A stretch of DNA of 41,939 bases, taken from contig CAJNCI010000012.1 in the NCBI GenBank assembly GCA_905221215.1, forward strand, positions 1-41,939. The letters are read 5' to 3'. This stretch comes from a bacterium (GTDB lineage Bacteria; Bacillota; Bacilli; Lactobacillales; Streptococcaceae). The notes under the pieces were generated by a model. That model ran no database searches. It was not told the DNA's origin and saw nothing but the letters and a program-made list of their open reading frames with translations. Position numbers and translations under genes: made by a program. Shown here one piece after another: positions 20,032 through 29,526 of the stretch; the first letter of the stretch is position 1; the number at the start of each line of letters is the position of its first letter.

Positions 20032-21366
20032 TTATTCTAATCCACGGAAATAATCCGTGTCAATCTCTCGGTAGGGCTGGATATCCTGAACATACTCCAG
20101 CACTCCTTGGAATTCACCGTTTTCATCGTGTACTGCGGCATAGGTGATGTGGACAAACTTACCTCGCGACTCAGACTTGAACCACATTTCATACTTGTCC
20201 TTGACTCCTTCACGAAGCCCCTTCATGATGGTCTTGACCTTGTCCAAGTACTTAGGCGGATGACAGAGTTCAACATTGCGCCCAACTTGGGACGGCGTTC
20301 GTTTGAAAATCATCTCATCAGATGGCGCATTGTCATTGTAATACTGGAAAATATCGTCTTTATTGACAAAGGTAATCTCCATAGGGAGGTGATTGAGGAT
20401 GAGATTGGCCTGCTCGACTGAGAGATAACCATTGCCAAAAGCCTGTTGACTATGGCGGTCCAGCACTGCTTCCTTTTCCTTTGGGGTAAAGGTAATGGTA
20501 AACTGACCTTCTGGCGTATCGATAACTTGCTGAACTTGACCTTCAGCCGTTTCTAGCTGAATAGGCTCCTCTGCGCTCTTTTCCTCAACAAAATTCTGTC
20601 TTTCTGGCACCCATTTCTCAGACGGACGGATGATGGCATAGCCGTAGGCATCGCTCTCCTCCGCAATCTGAAGCCAGTCATCCTGAGTAAAGGACTCAAG
20701 GAGAATCATGAGAAGGATGGACTCTTCCTTGAAAATCATACTTTCAAACTCTGTCGCAAAGGCTTCAAAATCTTCTTTTACAGTAGAAATCGGCACTTCA
20801 GGTAGTGACTTAGCTGTCGCTAAAGCTGTTTGAAAGAGTTCCCTGATCTGGTCATCCACTCCCCACATAACTTTGGGAGGTGAATCGTGTCCATAGCGCT
20901 CCATGATAGGAAAGAAGAGTTCTTCCTTGCGCTGGTAGTGGATGTCAAATTGACCCACAAGTCCCATCTGACGCACCAAGCCCTTGCGCATCTCCGCAAG
21001 CATTTCCTCGTCTTCCATCGACTCATAAGTATCTAACAATCTACGAATGCGAATCAAGGCAGCGCGGAGAGCCAGATTTTCATCCTTGAAGACCCGAACT
21101 GGGTGACCTGGGTGCTCGGTATCTGCAACTTCGACACCCTTAACGGCATTTTTAAAAAGATTGGCATGGACATCGCAGAGTTCCATGACATCTTCAAAGG
21201 TGACACCTGAGTCTGAATTCATCAGCTCGTGTTCCATGAGGGAAATCTCAATGGCAGATACACCTGTAAAGGTTGCATCAAAACGCTCCTGAACCGACTC
21301 AGGGGAAGCGCCATTGTGCAATTCTAACAAAATATCCCGTAGGATATGAATCCGTTCATCTGCCAT
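20032..21366 (-). CDS. DUF438/hemerythrin/PAS protein
   Basis: The 444-aa protein has three parts. An N-terminal DUF438 domain (about 1-80) includes the MEHELMNSDSGVTFEDVMELCDVH segment. A hemerythrin-like HHE domain (about 85-230) has a diiron-type His/Glu pattern (GQFDIHYQRKEELFFPIMERYGH). A C-terminal PAS-like domain (about 320-435) has HLPMEITFVNKDDIFQYYND. This architecture suggests an oxygen, NO or redox sensor related to iron-sulfur repair proteins. Its ATG overlaps the stop of the DUF1858 gene (TAATG), so the two are coupled. Confidence 0.85.
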   Translation of the reverse strand: MADERIHILRDILLELHNGASPESVQERFDATFTGVSAIEISLMEHELMNSDSGVTFEDVMELCDVHANLFKNAVKGVEVADTEHPGHPVRVFKDENLALRAALIRIRRLLDTYESMEDEEMLAEMRKGLVRQMGLVGQFDIHYQRKEELFFPIMERYGHDSPPKVMWGVDDQIRELFQTALATAKSLPEVPISTVKEDFEAFATEFESMIFKEESILLMILLESFTQDDWLQIAEESDAYGYAIIRPSEKWVPERQNFVEEKSAEEPIQLETAEGQVQQVIDTPEGQFTITFTPKEKEAVLDRHSQQAFGNGYLSVEQANLILNHLPMEITFVNKDDIFQYYNDNAPSDEMIFKRTPSQVGRNVELCHPPKYLDKVKTIMKGLREGVKDKYEMWFKSESRGKFVHITYAAVHDENGEFQGVLEYVQDIQPYREIDTDYFRGLE

Positions 21367-21599
21367 TAGTCTAATCCAATCACTTCGTAGCCATTTGCTT
21401 CCAGCGTGCGGACAATCTTGTCCATAGGAGTTCCTTCTAGCTTAGAACCCTGTTTGAGCGATACTTTGCGCCCAACAGTGTTGCGCATCAAGGGATTGGC
21501 TAGAGGTTTAAAACCCAGCTCCACTAGAATTTCCAAGACTTCTGGATGCTTGTCTACCACTTCTGCAACAGGAATTGACACATCGATGATATTGTCCAT
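21366..21599 (-). CDS. DUF1858 (ScdA N-terminal-like) protein
   Basis: The 77-aa protein starts MDNIIDVSIPVAEVVDKHPE and has the LGFKPLANPLMRNTVGRKVSL pattern of DUF1858. I use the ATG at 21599, with GGAGG 5 nt upstream, not the GTG 12 nt earlier. In other firmicutes the same domain is fused to hemerythrin in ScdA/RIC-type iron-sulfur repair proteins; here it is a separate coupled gene next to the hemerythrin protein, so a joint role in nitrosative or oxidative repair is plausible. Confidence 0.8.
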   Translation of the reverse strand: MDNIIDVSIPVAEVVDKHPEVLEILVELGFKPLANPLMRNTVGRKVSLKQGSKLEGTPMDKIVRTLEANGYEVIGLD

Positions 21600-21641
21600 G
21601 ACGACCTCCACTGAATGTTCTAAAATGATTTTACTGCTTAT

Positions 21642-21650
21642 ATTATATCA
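21642..21650 (-). promoter_or_regulatory. Extended -10 promoter of the DUF1858-DUF438 operon
   Basis: TGA-TATAAT on the minus strand, about 45 nt upstream of the ATG at 21599. No clear -35 was found. Confidence 0.55.
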
Positions 21651-21663
21651 TAAGGAAAGAGAT

Positions 21664-21695
21664 TAAAAAACTAGCAGTACATACCTTGCTAGTTC
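21664..21695 (-). terminator. Terminator of the two-small-gene operon
   Basis: The minus-strand stem AACTAGCA/TGCTAGTT is followed by TTTTTAATC, 20 nt past the 50-aa ORF. Confidence 0.75.
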
Positions 21696-21715
21696 TCTGA
21701 AATCTGAATTACGGC

Positions 21716-21868
21716 CTAAAAAAGTTTAAAAAGCCAATCCAATAGCTTAAATAATAGCTTGTAAAACAGCAATTGGACTGCAAAAGAGATGATCATCCAA
21801 AAGAATTTCACAATCCCAATAATCGGTTTAATAAAAATAATAGCAAGAAGTCCCCAGAAAAATTTCAT
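21716..21868 (-). CDS. 50-aa very hydrophobic protein
   Basis: This short ORF begins MKFFWGLLAIIFIKPIIGIV and ends in LLDWLFKLF. It is almost entirely hydrophobic or aromatic with interspersed lysines, so it is a membrane peptide. It starts inside the stop of the upstream 60-aa gene (ATGA overlap), with GGAGAG upstream, and ends before a terminator, which makes it credible despite its size. Function is unknown; a small membrane regulator or a toxin-like peptide are both possible. Confidence 0.65.
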   Translation of the reverse strand: MKFFWGLLAIIFIKPIIGIVKFFWMIISFAVQLLFYKLLFKLLDWLFKLF

Positions 21869-22047
21869 TCTCTCTCCTCTGGCTTGATGAGCCACCGAGC
21901 CGTATCCATTAGCTTGTCTGCAATAAAAAGTTTTCCCAGACCGACAACGGCGTGGTCATCTTTCTTTATCGTTTTCATCACTTTTACACCTTGCACGGTT
22001 AAAAAGTAATTCCCGTAGATTTTGGCCAAAGCTTTGATAGGTCCCAT
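21865..22047 (-). CDS. 60-aa hypothetical protein
   Basis: This small protein (MGPIKALAKIYGNYFLTVQG...) is basic with a modestly hydrophobic middle. GAGGGAAG lies at RBS distance from the ATG. It is coupled (ATGA) to the hydrophobic 50-aa ORF that follows, and the pair ends in a good terminator. No family recognised. Confidence 0.6.
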   Translation of the reverse strand: MGPIKALAKIYGNYFLTVQGVKVMKTIKKDDHAVVGLGKLFIADKLMDTARWLIKPEERE

Positions 22048-22238
22048 ATTCTCTTCCCTCGCTTAACTACACTTTTAAAATGTTGACGATACCAGCCTTG
22101 CTGGCTATTTCTGAAAAATCGCTTTATCTCACTTTTTCAATTCCTATACTATCATACAAGCTGAATTTTATAAAGCTTTTTTATAATGTTTAACTCTAGA
22201 AATATTCCCCAACATGCTTTGTAGTCATTCCTCCACCA

Positions 22239-22261
22239 AAAAAGAGGGTTACCCCTCTTCT
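22239..22261 (-). terminator. Terminator of the nusA-infB-rbfA operon
   Basis: The minus-strand hairpin AAGAGGGG-TAAC-CCTCTT is followed by TTTT, immediately past the rbfA stop. Confidence 0.8.
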
Positions 22262-22612
22262 TTAGTTCTTATCCAGATTGCGTAGCATCTCGTCAATCTT
22301 GTTTCCATATTCGATGGATTCGTCTTTAACGAAGGTCAAATCTGGGATTTTGTACAATTTCAAATTGCGACCAAGTTCACGTTTGATGGTACCAGTTGCT
22401 TTTTCAAGCCCGATTTGAGCTTTCTGGTTATCTGAAGCAAGGTTACTCAAAATGGTGTAGTAAACCTTGGCAACAGACAAGTCACCCAGCATCTGAACAT
22501 CTGTGATGGTCACGCCTTGGACACGCGGATCACGGACTTTCTTTTGCAAAATCTCATTGACTTCACGCTTGATTTCCATGCCCACACGATCCGTACGGAA
22601 ATGATTTGCCAT
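22262..22612 (-). CDS. rbfA: Ribosome-binding factor A
   Basis: The 116-aa protein starts [20 protein letters not shown], with AAAGGAA upstream. It has the KH-like RbfA fold with the [26 protein letters not shown] stretch. RbfA matures the 5' end of 16S rRNA in the 30S subunit. It is the last gene of the rimP-infB operon. The 250-nt gap to infB is unusually long for this operon and holds a large structured element. Confidence 0.95.
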   Translation of the reverse strand: MANHFRTDRVGMEIKREVNEILQKKVRDPRVQGVTITDVQMLGDLSVAKVYYTILSNLASDNQKAQIGLEKATGTIKRELGRNLKLYKIPDLTFVKDESIEYGNKIDEMLRNLDKN

Positions 22613-22686
22613 GATATTCCTTTCTCTACTTTGAACCAAAAGCTAGGCCAGCAGACCTAGCTATTTTTAAACTTATTGATTTTCAG

Positions 22687-22714
22687 TTCAAATTGAAACG
22701 AAGTTCAATTTGAA
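22687..22714. repeat. Perfect 11-bp hairpin beside structured element A
   Basis: TTCAAATTGAA-ACGAAG-TTCAATTTGAA forms a perfect 11-bp stem with a 6-nt loop and no U-run, between infB and rbfA. It may process or stabilise the mRNA. Confidence 0.6.
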
Positions 22715-22721
22715 ATCATCC

Positions 22722-22855
22722 GCTTCTTTCGCTGTTGTGAAAGTGATGGAACTGATTTATCAGTCCCATCACAGGGGATTTTTGAGACTCTAGGCTCAAA
22801 AATAAGCAATGAAACCATCGGTTTGCTTGCGTCCCTCACCACCTAAGAAAGGAGC
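22722..22855. ncRNA. Structured element A (infB-rbfA intergenic)
   Basis: This 134-nt segment folds into a closed multibranch structure. The outer stem GCTTCTTTC/GAAAGGAGC is followed by an internal loop GCT/CTAA and a second stem GTTGTGA/TCACCAC. Three hairpins sit inside: GTGATGG/CCATCAC, ATTTTTGAG-ACTCTAGG-CTCAAAAAT and AAGC..AAACC/GGTTT..GCTT. A second copy with the same fold but different stem sequences lies at 41645-41779. The coding strand is undecided. It may belong to a known streptococcal RNA motif (I considered the asd motif) but I cannot verify this. Confidence 0.65.
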
Positions 22856-22862
22856 AAAAATC

Positions 22863-25661
22863 TTATCTCTTGATTTCTTCCATGACATAAGCCTCAATCA
22901 CATCATCAGTCTTGATATCATTGTAGCCATCAATCATCAATCCACCTTCACGACCGTTTGTAACTTCTTTAACGTCGTCTTTGTAGTGTTTCAAGCTTGC
23001 GAGCTCACCATCATAGATAACGACACCGTCACGGATAACACGGACTTTAGAGTCACGGGTAACCTTACCGTTGATAACCATGAATCCACCGATAGTTCCC
23101 ACTTTAGATACCTTGAAGGTTTCACGGATAACTGCTTCACCGATAACTTTTTCTTCAAATTCTGGATCAAGCATCCCTTTCATGGCTTCTTCCATCTCTT
23201 CGATAACCTTATAGATAATGCTGTGAAGACGGATTTCCACATCGTCAGCTTCTGCTTGTTGACGAGCTTGTGGTGTAGGGCGTACGTTGAAACCAACGAT
23301 AAAGGCATTTGAAGCTTCGGCAAGGGTTACGTCTGATTCGTTGATAGCACCGACCGCTGAGTGGACGATGGTCACTTTGACACCTTCCACGTCGATCTTT
23401 TGAAGTGAGGCAGAAAGGGCTTCAACAGAACCTTGTACATCGGCCTTGATGATAACGTTAACTGATTTGAGTTCACCAGCTTTAAGGGTATCAAAGAGGT
23501 TTTCAAGGCTAACACGTTGGGTAGCTTGACGTTGTTTCATGAGGGCACGTTTGGCACGCTCTTCACCTGCTGCACGCGCAGATTTTTCATCTTCGTAAAC
23601 GGCAAAGTGGTCACCCGCCATTGGCGCTTCGTTCAAACCTGTGATTGAAACTGGTGTTGATGGTCCAGCAACTTTAACACGACGACCAAGGTCGTTGGTC
23701 ATAGCACGGACACGACCGAAGGTATTTCCGACAACGATTGGGTCTTGAACATTCAAGGTACCTTGTTGAACAAGAAGGGTTGCGACCGCACCTTTTCCTT
23801 TATCCAAGCGAGCTTCGATAACTGTACCAATCGCACGAACTGTTGGGTCTGCCTTGAGTTCTTGGATTTCAGCCACAAGAAGGACTGTTTCCAACAATTC
23901 TTCAATGTTTTGATTGAATTTAGCCGAGATTTCAACAAATTCAGAATCTCCACCCCAAGCTGTTGACATAACCCCATGCTCTGCCAATTCGCCGATAACG
24001 CGTTCTGGGTTGGCACCTGGTTTATCAATCTTGTTGATAGCCACGATGATTGGAACGTTGGCCGCTTTTGAGTGGTTGATGGCTTCGATAGTCTGTGGCA
24101 TAACCCCGTCATCTGCCGCTACAACCAAGATAGTAATATCGGTAACAGAAGCACCACGCGCACGCATAGATGTAAAGGCCGCGTGTCCTGGTGTATCAAG
24201 GAAGGTAATCTTCTTGCCATTTTCCACGATTTGGTAGGCACCGATATGCTGAGTGATTCCACCTGCTTCACCTGTCGCAACACGAGAGTTACGAAGGGTA
24301 TCTAGGAGGGTTGTTTTACCATGGTCAACGTGTCCCATGATGGTTACAACTGGTGGACGCTCTACCAATTTATCTTCATTGAGATAACCATCTTCGACAA
24401 AGAAACGTTCGATGTCAGCATTATCAACTTCGACCTTTTGTTTGGCTTCGATACCATAATCCACCATGAGGAGTTCAATCGTTTCCCCATCTAAGGATTG
24501 GTTTTGTGTGGCCATGACACCCATCATAAAGAGTTTCTTAACGATTTCAGCTGGTTCACGTTTGATACGTTTTGCGATTTCCGCAACGGTCATACCATCT
24601 GTATATTCAAATTCTGTTGGCAATTCATGGAATTTACGTTCTGTAACAGGTTTTGGAGCCTGATTACGGTTGTTCTTGCTATTGCCTTTTTTGTTCTTCT
24701 TGTTGTTATTCCAGTTACTATTCTTTTGATTTCTCACTTGATTTTGACTACTTCGATTCTTTTGTTGTTTTCTAGGACCATCTTCTTCGTGATCATAATC
24801 GTCACGATTTTTGTCTGGTCGAGCTTGTTTTTTACGACGTGTATCCACTGCAGGTTCTTTTTTCTCAGGGACGACTTCAACCACTGCTTGAACTTGCTGT
24901 GCTTGTTGCGCTTGTTCAGCTAACTTAGCTGCTTCTTCAAAGATTTCCTCTGGTTCCTTGCGTTTGTTAGCTTGAGCCAAGGCTTCTTTAGCAGCTTGAT
25001 ACTGCTTGAAGCGTTCCTCGCTCGAACGGGCATACTCTGCATTTTGCTCTGCTTTCAATGCTGCTGCACGGGCTTTAAAGTCAACGCGTGGAGCCGCTTG
25101 ATTTGGACGTTTGTCCTCTTGTTGACGACGCTCATTTCCACGATTTTGCTGACCTTGCTGTTTCTTAGCTTGGTCATTAAAGCGACGATTGTCGCTGTTG
25201 CCTTGACCTTGTTTTCCACCATTACGGCCGTCGTTTTTCTGACGGTTGCCGTTTTGTTGTTGGTCACGGTTATTGCCCTTATTTTGCTTACGTCGCTCTG
25301 CCTGCTCTTTGGCACGAGCTTCACGCTCAGCCTTGAAATTACGGCTTTGTGGCTTAGCTGCTACTTTTTCTGTTTTCGGAGCAACTTGCTCAGCCGCTTT
25401 TGCCTCTTCCTTGGCTACAGCTGGTTTAGCTGGTTCAGATTTTTCGGCTTTCTTTTCTGCACTTGCTTTTGGTGCTGCAGGTTTTTCTTCTGATTTCGGA
25501 GCAGCAGGCTTAAAGCTAGCAGCGATTTTTGCAGCGACAGCTTCTTCCACACTTGATGAGTGGCTTTTCACATCCAAGCCCAACTCTTTTGCACGCGCTA
25601 CAACTTCTTTACTTTCTTTTCCAAGTTCTTTTGCGATTTCGTACAATCTTTTCTTAGACAA
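22863..25661 (-). CDS. infB: Translation initiation factor IF-2
   Basis: The 932-aa GTPase has a long, low-complexity Lys/Ala/Gln/Asn-rich N-terminal region (about 30-345), two IF2_N domains ([20 protein letters not shown] at the start; [18 protein letters not shown] at about 359), then the G domain with [16 protein letters not shown] and NKID (about 440-600), domains II and III, and the C-terminal fMet-tRNA-binding C2 domain. It places initiator tRNA on the 30S subunit. It is the central gene of the nusA operon. The charged N-terminus generates several spurious antisense frames. Confidence 0.98.
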   Translation of the reverse strand: MSKKRLYEIAKELGKESKEVVARAKELGLDVKSHSSSVEEAVAAKIAASFKPAAPKSEEKPAAPKASAEKKAEKSEPAKPAVAKEEAKAAEQVAPKTEKVAAKPQSRNFKAEREARAKEQAERRKQNKGNNRDQQQNGNRQKNDGRNGGKQGQGNSDNRRFNDQAKKQQGQQNRGNERRQQEDKRPNQAAPRVDFKARAAALKAEQNAEYARSSEERFKQYQAAKEALAQANKRKEPEEIFEEAAKLAEQAQQAQQVQAVVEVVPEKKEPAVDTRRKKQARPDKNRDDYDHEEDGPRKQQKNRSSQNQVRNQKNSNWNNNKKNKKGNSKNNRNQAPKPVTERKFHELPTEFEYTDGMTVAEIAKRIKREPAEIVKKLFMMGVMATQNQSLDGETIELLMVDYGIEAKQKVEVDNADIERFFVEDGYLNEDKLVERPPVVTIMGHVDHGKTTLLDTLRNSRVATGEAGGITQHIGAYQIVENGKKITFLDTPGHAAFTSMRARGASVTDITILVVAADDGVMPQTIEAINHSKAANVPIIVAINKIDKPGANPERVIGELAEHGVMSTAWGGDSEFVEISAKFNQNIEELLETVLLVAEIQELKADPTVRAIGTVIEARLDKGKGAVATLLVQQGTLNVQDPIVVGNTFGRVRAMTNDLGRRVKVAGPSTPVSITGLNEAPMAGDHFAVYEDEKSARAAGEERAKRALMKQRQATQRVSLENLFDTLKAGELKSVNVIIKADVQGSVEALSASLQKIDVEGVKVTIVHSAVGAINESDVTLAEASNAFIVGFNVRPTPQARQQAEADDVEIRLHSIIYKVIEEMEEAMKGMLDPEFEEKVIGEAVIRETFKVSKVGTIGGFMVINGKVTRDSKVRVIRDGVVIYDGELASLKHYKDDVKEVTNGREGGLMIDGYNDIKTDDVIEAYVMEEIKR

Positions 25662-25677
25662 ATCATGTCCTCCTCTT

Positions 25678-25977
25678 CTATTCCATAAGAGACCTCATTT
25701 TCTTTGTAAATCCAGCATCAGTCACAGCCAAAACCTTTCTTGATTTCCCGACTGCTATGCTTAATTCCAGTGTTGAAAACACGGTTACAATTTCTACTTG
25801 ATAATAATGACTTTTATCTTGAATCTTCTTGGTCAGATTGGGTCCAGCATCATGGGCTAGAAAGACCAACTTGGCCTTGCCATCTTGAATGGCCTTGACC
25901 ACCAATTCTTCACCCGATATGATTCGGCCTGCTCGCTGAGCGAGTCCCAAGAGATTACTTATCTTTTGCTTATTCAA
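25678..25977 (-). CDS. ylxQ: YlxQ, L7Ae-family RNA-binding protein
   Basis: The 99-aa protein has the L7Ae/L30e fold: [26 protein letters not shown], then [18 protein letters not shown]. YlxQ-type proteins bind kink-turn RNA. It overlaps ylxR by 8 nt and precedes infB by 16 bp, the conserved order of the operon. Confidence 0.93.
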   Translation of the reverse strand: MNKQKISNLLGLAQRAGRIISGEELVVKAIQDGKAKLVFLAHDAGPNLTKKIQDKSHYYQVEIVTVFSTLELSIAVGKSRKVLAVTDAGFTKKMRSLME

Positions 25978-26263
25978 GTCCTAACTCTCTTCTTTTCACT
26001 TTGTGATCCACATAAGCGATCAACTCGTCATAAAAGCTTTCTTCCACTTCCATGCTAAAGCTACGGTTAAAGACCTTCTTCTTTTTCGCCTCTAGGGCCT
26101 CTGCATTGTCTAGCTTGATATAAGCGCCGCGGCCATTGGCCTTGCCTGTCGGATCGATAAAGACTTGTCCTTCCTTGTTCTTGACAATGCGGAGCAAATC
26201 ACGCTTATCAATCACTTCGTTAGACACAACAGACTTGCGCAAAGGGATTTTTCTCGTTTTCAT
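25970..26263 (-). CDS. ylxR: YlxR (RnpM) RNA-binding protein
   Basis: The 97-aa DUF448 protein starts MKTRKIPLRKSVVSNEVIDK and has the basic GRGAYI motif (ANGRGAYIKLDN) typical of YlxR. Members bind RNA; the Bacillus protein binds RNase P RNA (RnpM). In this protein the Cys of the usual RxC motif is absent (KSVVSN), a variant seen in streptococci. It lies between nusA and ylxQ. Confidence 0.92.
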   Translation of the reverse strand: MKTRKIPLRKSVVSNEVIDKRDLLRIVKNKEGQVFIDPTGKANGRGAYIKLDNAEALEAKKKKVFNRSFSMEVEESFYDELIAYVDHKVKRRELGLE

Positions 26264-26284
26264 CTTTCCCTCCTCTAGCAGCTT

Positions 26285-27421
26285 TTATTCTTCTACAGTA
26301 TCGTTTTCTGCTTCCAAATCTACTGAAGCAGCTTCTTCCATGGCTTCAAATTCACTAGCAGACTTGATATCGATACGGTAACCAGTCAAGTGAGCTGCCA
26401 AGCGAACGTTTTGCCCACGACGACCGATGGCAAGAGAAAGCTTGTTATCAGGAACAACCACCAAGGCACGCTTGCTGTCGTTTTCATCAAAGATAACTTG
26501 ATCAACTTCAGCAGGAGCGATGGCATTGTAGATAAATTCAGCTGGATCTGCTACCCACTCGATAACGTCGATATTTTCTTCGATTGGTACCATGCGGTCA
26601 TTCTTAGCATCGTAGCGAGCTGGGTGGAATTTGCTAGTAATCTTCTTGATATTAGCACCACCACGTCCAACAATTGTACCGATAGCGTCCACATTTGGAT
26701 TGTGACTACGAACAGCAACCTTAGTACGATCACCAGCTTCACGAGCCACGCTCATGATTTCAACAGTTCCATCATAAACTTCTGGAATTTCTTGCTCCAT
26801 CAAACGTTTGATCATTTCTGGATGGCTACGGCTAACAAAGACGTTCACACCACGAGGGTTGTCTTCAACTTTATAAACGTAAACCTCAATACGATCGTGA
26901 GAAGCAAACACTTCTCCAGGAATTTGGTCTTGTTTTGACAATTGGGCTTCGATACTGCCAAGGTTGACATAGATAAAGCGGTTGTCAAAGCGTTCTACTG
27001 TACCAGACATGATTTCTTGCTCATGTTCTTTATAAGTATTGTAAGTGATGGCACGTGTTTGCTTGCGCATTTTTTCCATGATGGTTTGTTTGGCAGATTG
27101 AGCTGCTACACGACCAAACTCAGCTGGTGCTTCTTCAAACTTGATTTTGTCACCAAGCTCATAGGCTGAATTAATGGCAAGAGCATCTTTCAAGCTGATC
27201 TCCAAACGGCTATCAAATACTTCATCAACCACTTCACGGACAGTATAAACTGTAAAGTCACCTGTTTTTTCGTTGAAGTCAATAGCTACGCTGTCTGATT
27301 GACCATAGCGTCTGCGATAAGCGGAACGAAGCGACTCTACTACTGCGTCAATGATATCTTCTTTTTTGATTCCCTTGTCTTCTTCCAAAATGCGGAAGGC
27401 CTCTAGCATTTCTTTACTCAT
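26285..27421 (-). CDS. nusA: Transcription termination/antitermination factor NusA
   Basis: The 378-aa protein comprises an N-terminal RNAP-binding domain (1-125), S1 (about 135-200, SGTVERFDNRFIYVNLG), KH1 (GRGGANIKKI, about 243) and KH2 (GRRGQNVRLAAHL, about 330). An acidic C-terminal tail follows. This is the short firmicute form without the acidic repeat domains of E. coli. It modulates pausing, termination and antitermination. Second gene of the operon, 43 bp after rimP. Confidence 0.97.
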   Translation of the reverse strand: MSKEMLEAFRILEEDKGIKKEDIIDAVVESLRSAYRRRYGQSDSVAIDFNEKTGDFTVYTVREVVDEVFDSRLEISLKDALAINSAYELGDKIKFEEAPAEFGRVAAQSAKQTIMEKMRKQTRAITYNTYKEHEQEIMSGTVERFDNRFIYVNLGSIEAQLSKQDQIPGEVFASHDRIEVYVYKVEDNPRGVNVFVSRSHPEMIKRLMEQEIPEVYDGTVEIMSVAREAGDRTKVAVRSHNPNVDAIGTIVGRGGANIKKITSKFHPARYDAKNDRMVPIEENIDVIEWVADPAEFIYNAIAPAEVDQVIFDENDSKRALVVVPDNKLSLAIGRRGQNVRLAAHLTGYRIDIKSASEFEAMEEAASVDLEAENDTVEE

Positions 27422-27464
27422 GTTTTCTTCACTTTTGAATCCTCAAAAGCTATCCTTTCTTTTT

Positions 27465-27944
27465 CTATAATTTAACTGCTAAACGTGCTTTTGATACTAA
27501 ACTGTATGGAATTTGGACGGTTTTCTTACGCGTCTTGTCCATATATTCCATGGTCAACTCGTCCTCTTCGAAGGCCAACAAGGTTCCTTCAAAGACCTTT
27601 TGCTTATCGATGGCTTGGTAGAGCCCGACATGGATGTATTTCCCAACCGCTCCAGCGACGGCATCCTTGGTTTTTAAAGGACGTTCCAAGCCTGGACTGG
27701 TGATTTCTAGGAAATATTGTTCTGGGAAGGGATCTGGCTTGATGGTGTCTAGGACAGGACTGATAATTTCTGTCAAGTCTGCCGTGTCGTTCAAGGTAAT
27801 TCCTTCAGGTTTATCTACAAAAATACTGAGAATCATGTCACTGCCAATCTTTCCGTACTCGATATCCACGAGTTCGAAAGGTGCTTGGATGACAGGTTCT
27901 ACAACTTCTCTGACTAATTCTACAATTGTTGCGATTGCGTCCAC
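27465..27944 (-). CDS. rimP: Ribosome maturation factor RimP
   Basis: The 159-aa protein has an N-terminal alpha/beta domain ([25 protein letters not shown] at about 24-48) with the [11 protein letters not shown] motif (about 84-94), followed by a C-terminal SH3-like domain. It assists 30S assembly. The conventional start is GTG at 27944, but the AGGAGGT Shine-Dalgarno overlaps this GTG; the ATC codon at 27935 sits at normal SD distance. The true start is therefore uncertain. First gene of the rimP-nusA-ylxRQ-infB-rbfA operon. Confidence 0.92.
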   Translation of the reverse strand: MDAIATIVELVREVVEPVIQAPFELVDIEYGKIGSDMILSIFVDKPEGITLNDTADLTEIISPVLDTIKPDPFPEQYFLEITSPGLERPLKTKDAVAGAVGKYIHVGLYQAIDKQKVFEGTLLAFEEDELTMEYMDKTRKKTVQIPYSLVSKARLAVKL

Positions 27945-27958
27945 CTCCTCATAAGCAA

Positions 27959-27982
27959 GAGGCGAAGATATTTCCCCGCCTC
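27959..27982 (-). promoter_or_regulatory. Leader hairpin before rimP
   Basis: GAGGCG-N12-CGCCTC forms a perfect 6-bp stem 10 nt upstream of the rimP Shine-Dalgarno sequence. There is no U-run, so it is not a terminator; it may affect translation. Confidence 0.45.
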
Positions 27983-28004
27983 ACTTTCTCATATTCTTAC
28001 TCTT

Positions 28005-28033
28005 AGTATAGCACGTTTGCCAACTTATGTAAA
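28005..28033 (-). promoter_or_regulatory. Promoter of the rimP-infB operon
   Basis: On the minus strand, TTTACA (28028-28033) and TATACT (28005-28010) are 17 bp apart, with TGC extending the -10. Confidence 0.8.
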
Positions 28034-28070
28034 GCAAAAGCACTTATACAGCCTGATTTCAGGCTATTTC

Positions 28071-28706
28071 TTAAAATTCTGCCTCAACTCGGTAGATAAC
28101 TTGACCCTTGTTTGAGAATTTTTGCTCGTATTCTGTCATGACATTGCCTTCAAAATCACTGGCATGCAAGTCTAGCCAGACACCATTGAGTTTCATGCCA
28201 TACTGAGAAAAGCTCACTAGGCTGTACTCAAACAGGCCACGGTTATCTGTCTTGAAATGAATTTCTCCATTTTCAGGCAAGATACGCTTGAAGGTATCCA
28301 AGAAGGTCTTGTAGGTCAAACGACGCTTTTCATGACGCTTTTTAGGCCAAGGATCTGAAAAGTTCAGATACAAGCGATCAATCTCACCATCTTCAAAATA
28401 GTCGGTCAAGTCAGAACCATCCACCCACAAGAGCTTGATATTAGGCACTCCAACTTCAAGGACCTTGTCTAAGGCGTAGCTCAAAACTGACTTTTGAATA
28501 TCAATCCCGATATAGTTAATGTCAGGGTTTTGCTTGGCCATACCTGAAACAAAGGCACCCTTTCCACTCCCAACTTCCACATGAATGGGATTATCGTTTC
28601 CGAACAAGTTCCGCCATTTTCCCTTTGCTTCTAAGGGATTGAGGACCACATACTGGGGATTTGCCTCTAGTAATTCTGTCGCCCCTTTACGATTTCTAAC
28701 TCTCAT
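28071..28706 (-). CDS. trmB: tRNA (guanine-N7-)-methyltransferase
   Basis: The 211-aa enzyme makes m7G46 in tRNA. It starts [20 protein letters not shown] at 28706; the upstream extension in the same frame overlaps ccrZ. Motifs: SAM-binding [11 protein letters not shown] (about 43-53), [15 protein letters not shown] (about 116-130) and a C-terminal TEYEQKF. It overlaps ccrZ by 4 nt (ATGA), so the two are co-translated. Confidence 0.96.
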   Translation of the reverse strand: MRVRNRKGATELLEANPQYVVLNPLEAKGKWRNLFGNDNPIHVEVGSGKGAFVSGMAKQNPDINYIGIDIQKSVLSYALDKVLEVGVPNIKLLWVDGSDLTDYFEDGEIDRLYLNFSDPWPKKRHEKRRLTYKTFLDTFKRILPENGEIHFKTDNRGLFEYSLVSFSQYGMKLNGVWLDLHASDFEGNVMTEYEQKFSNKGQVIYRVEAEF

Positions 28707-29497
28707 CTTCTCTTTCCATACTTGTCTCGGAAGTGACGCAAGCCATGAATCTCCCGATTGACATTTTCTAAATCTTGGTTCATATAATACTTGGAAATCT
28801 GGCTCAAATAAGACAATTGACCGTACCAATACAATTTATTTAATACCGTTTGATTGTACTTATAACCGTAGTAGGTCAACCATTCCTTCCACTGATGTTC
28901 TGGAATATAATGGCAGAGCATGTGAGCCACGTCAAACATGCGGTCGGTCAAACGAACCGAATCCCAATCTACCAAATAAATCAAGCCACTGTCTGTCTCA
29001 ATCCAATTACTATGTCGTACATCTCCATGGACAATGGTCGCATAGTCCTCTCTAAATCCTGGAATAGTCTGACGTAAATCAGCCATCACTTCACTGATAA
29101 AATGATTTTTACGCAAAGCATCTGGAGCCGTTTCTTGCCAAGACTGTAGTAAGTCTACAGGTGTTTCCATGGCATAGCCCAAACGACTCAACTGTGTCAT
29201 CAAAGGACGTGAGCGATGCAGGCGGGTTAAAATATTGACGATTTGCTTACGATTCATATCATAGGGGGTCAATATCTTGCCTGTCAACCATTCTTGAGCA
29301 CACATATCACGCCCATCTGCCAAACGGCGACTCCATAATAATTGTGGAGCAATTTGTTCTCTAGCTAGACCAGGTAGGATTGGAGAGGTGTTCATTTTTA
29401 CAAAGATGCGCTTCCCATCAGGATAGCTACCCATATAAGCCTTGCCACTTTTCCCAGGTATGGGAGTCAGTGTTAGCTCATTATCACCCAAATCCAT
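28703..29497 (-). CDS. ccrZ: Cell-cycle regulator CcrZ, choline-kinase-like
   Basis: The 264-aa protein has an aminoglycoside phosphotransferase/choline-kinase fold: the N-lobe [19 protein letters not shown] (about 34-52), the catalytic HGD (157-159) with N164, and the Mg-binding D177 in LVDWDSVRL. In S. pneumoniae the orthologue, also next to trmB, is CcrZ, which couples division to DnaA-driven initiation of replication. Start at 29497 behind GGAGG. Confidence 0.9.
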   Translation of the reverse strand: MDLGDNELTLTPIPGKSGKAYMGSYPDGKRIFVKMNTSPILPGLAREQIAPQLLWSRRLADGRDMCAQEWLTGKILTPYDMNRKQIVNILTRLHRSRPLMTQLSRLGYAMETPVDLLQSWQETAPDALRKNHFISEVMADLRQTIPGFREDYATIVHGDVRHSNWIETDSGLIYLVDWDSVRLTDRMFDVAHMLCHYIPEHQWKEWLTYYGYKYNQTVLNKLYWYGQLSYLSQISKYYMNQDLENVNREIHGLRHFRDKYGKRR

Positions 29498-29526
29498 TTC
29501 TTTCCTCCGTATAAAGTTTCCTTACT

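Noticed and set aside
24498..25743. Several hydrophobic plus-strand frames opposite infB
   Set aside because: They arise from the antisense of the Lys/Gln/Ala-rich IF-2 N-terminus; no start signals and no operon context.
28046..28061. AGCCTGAAATCAGGCT hairpin after trmB
   Set aside because: It is a good 7-bp stem but lacks a U-run, so I do not list it as a terminator.
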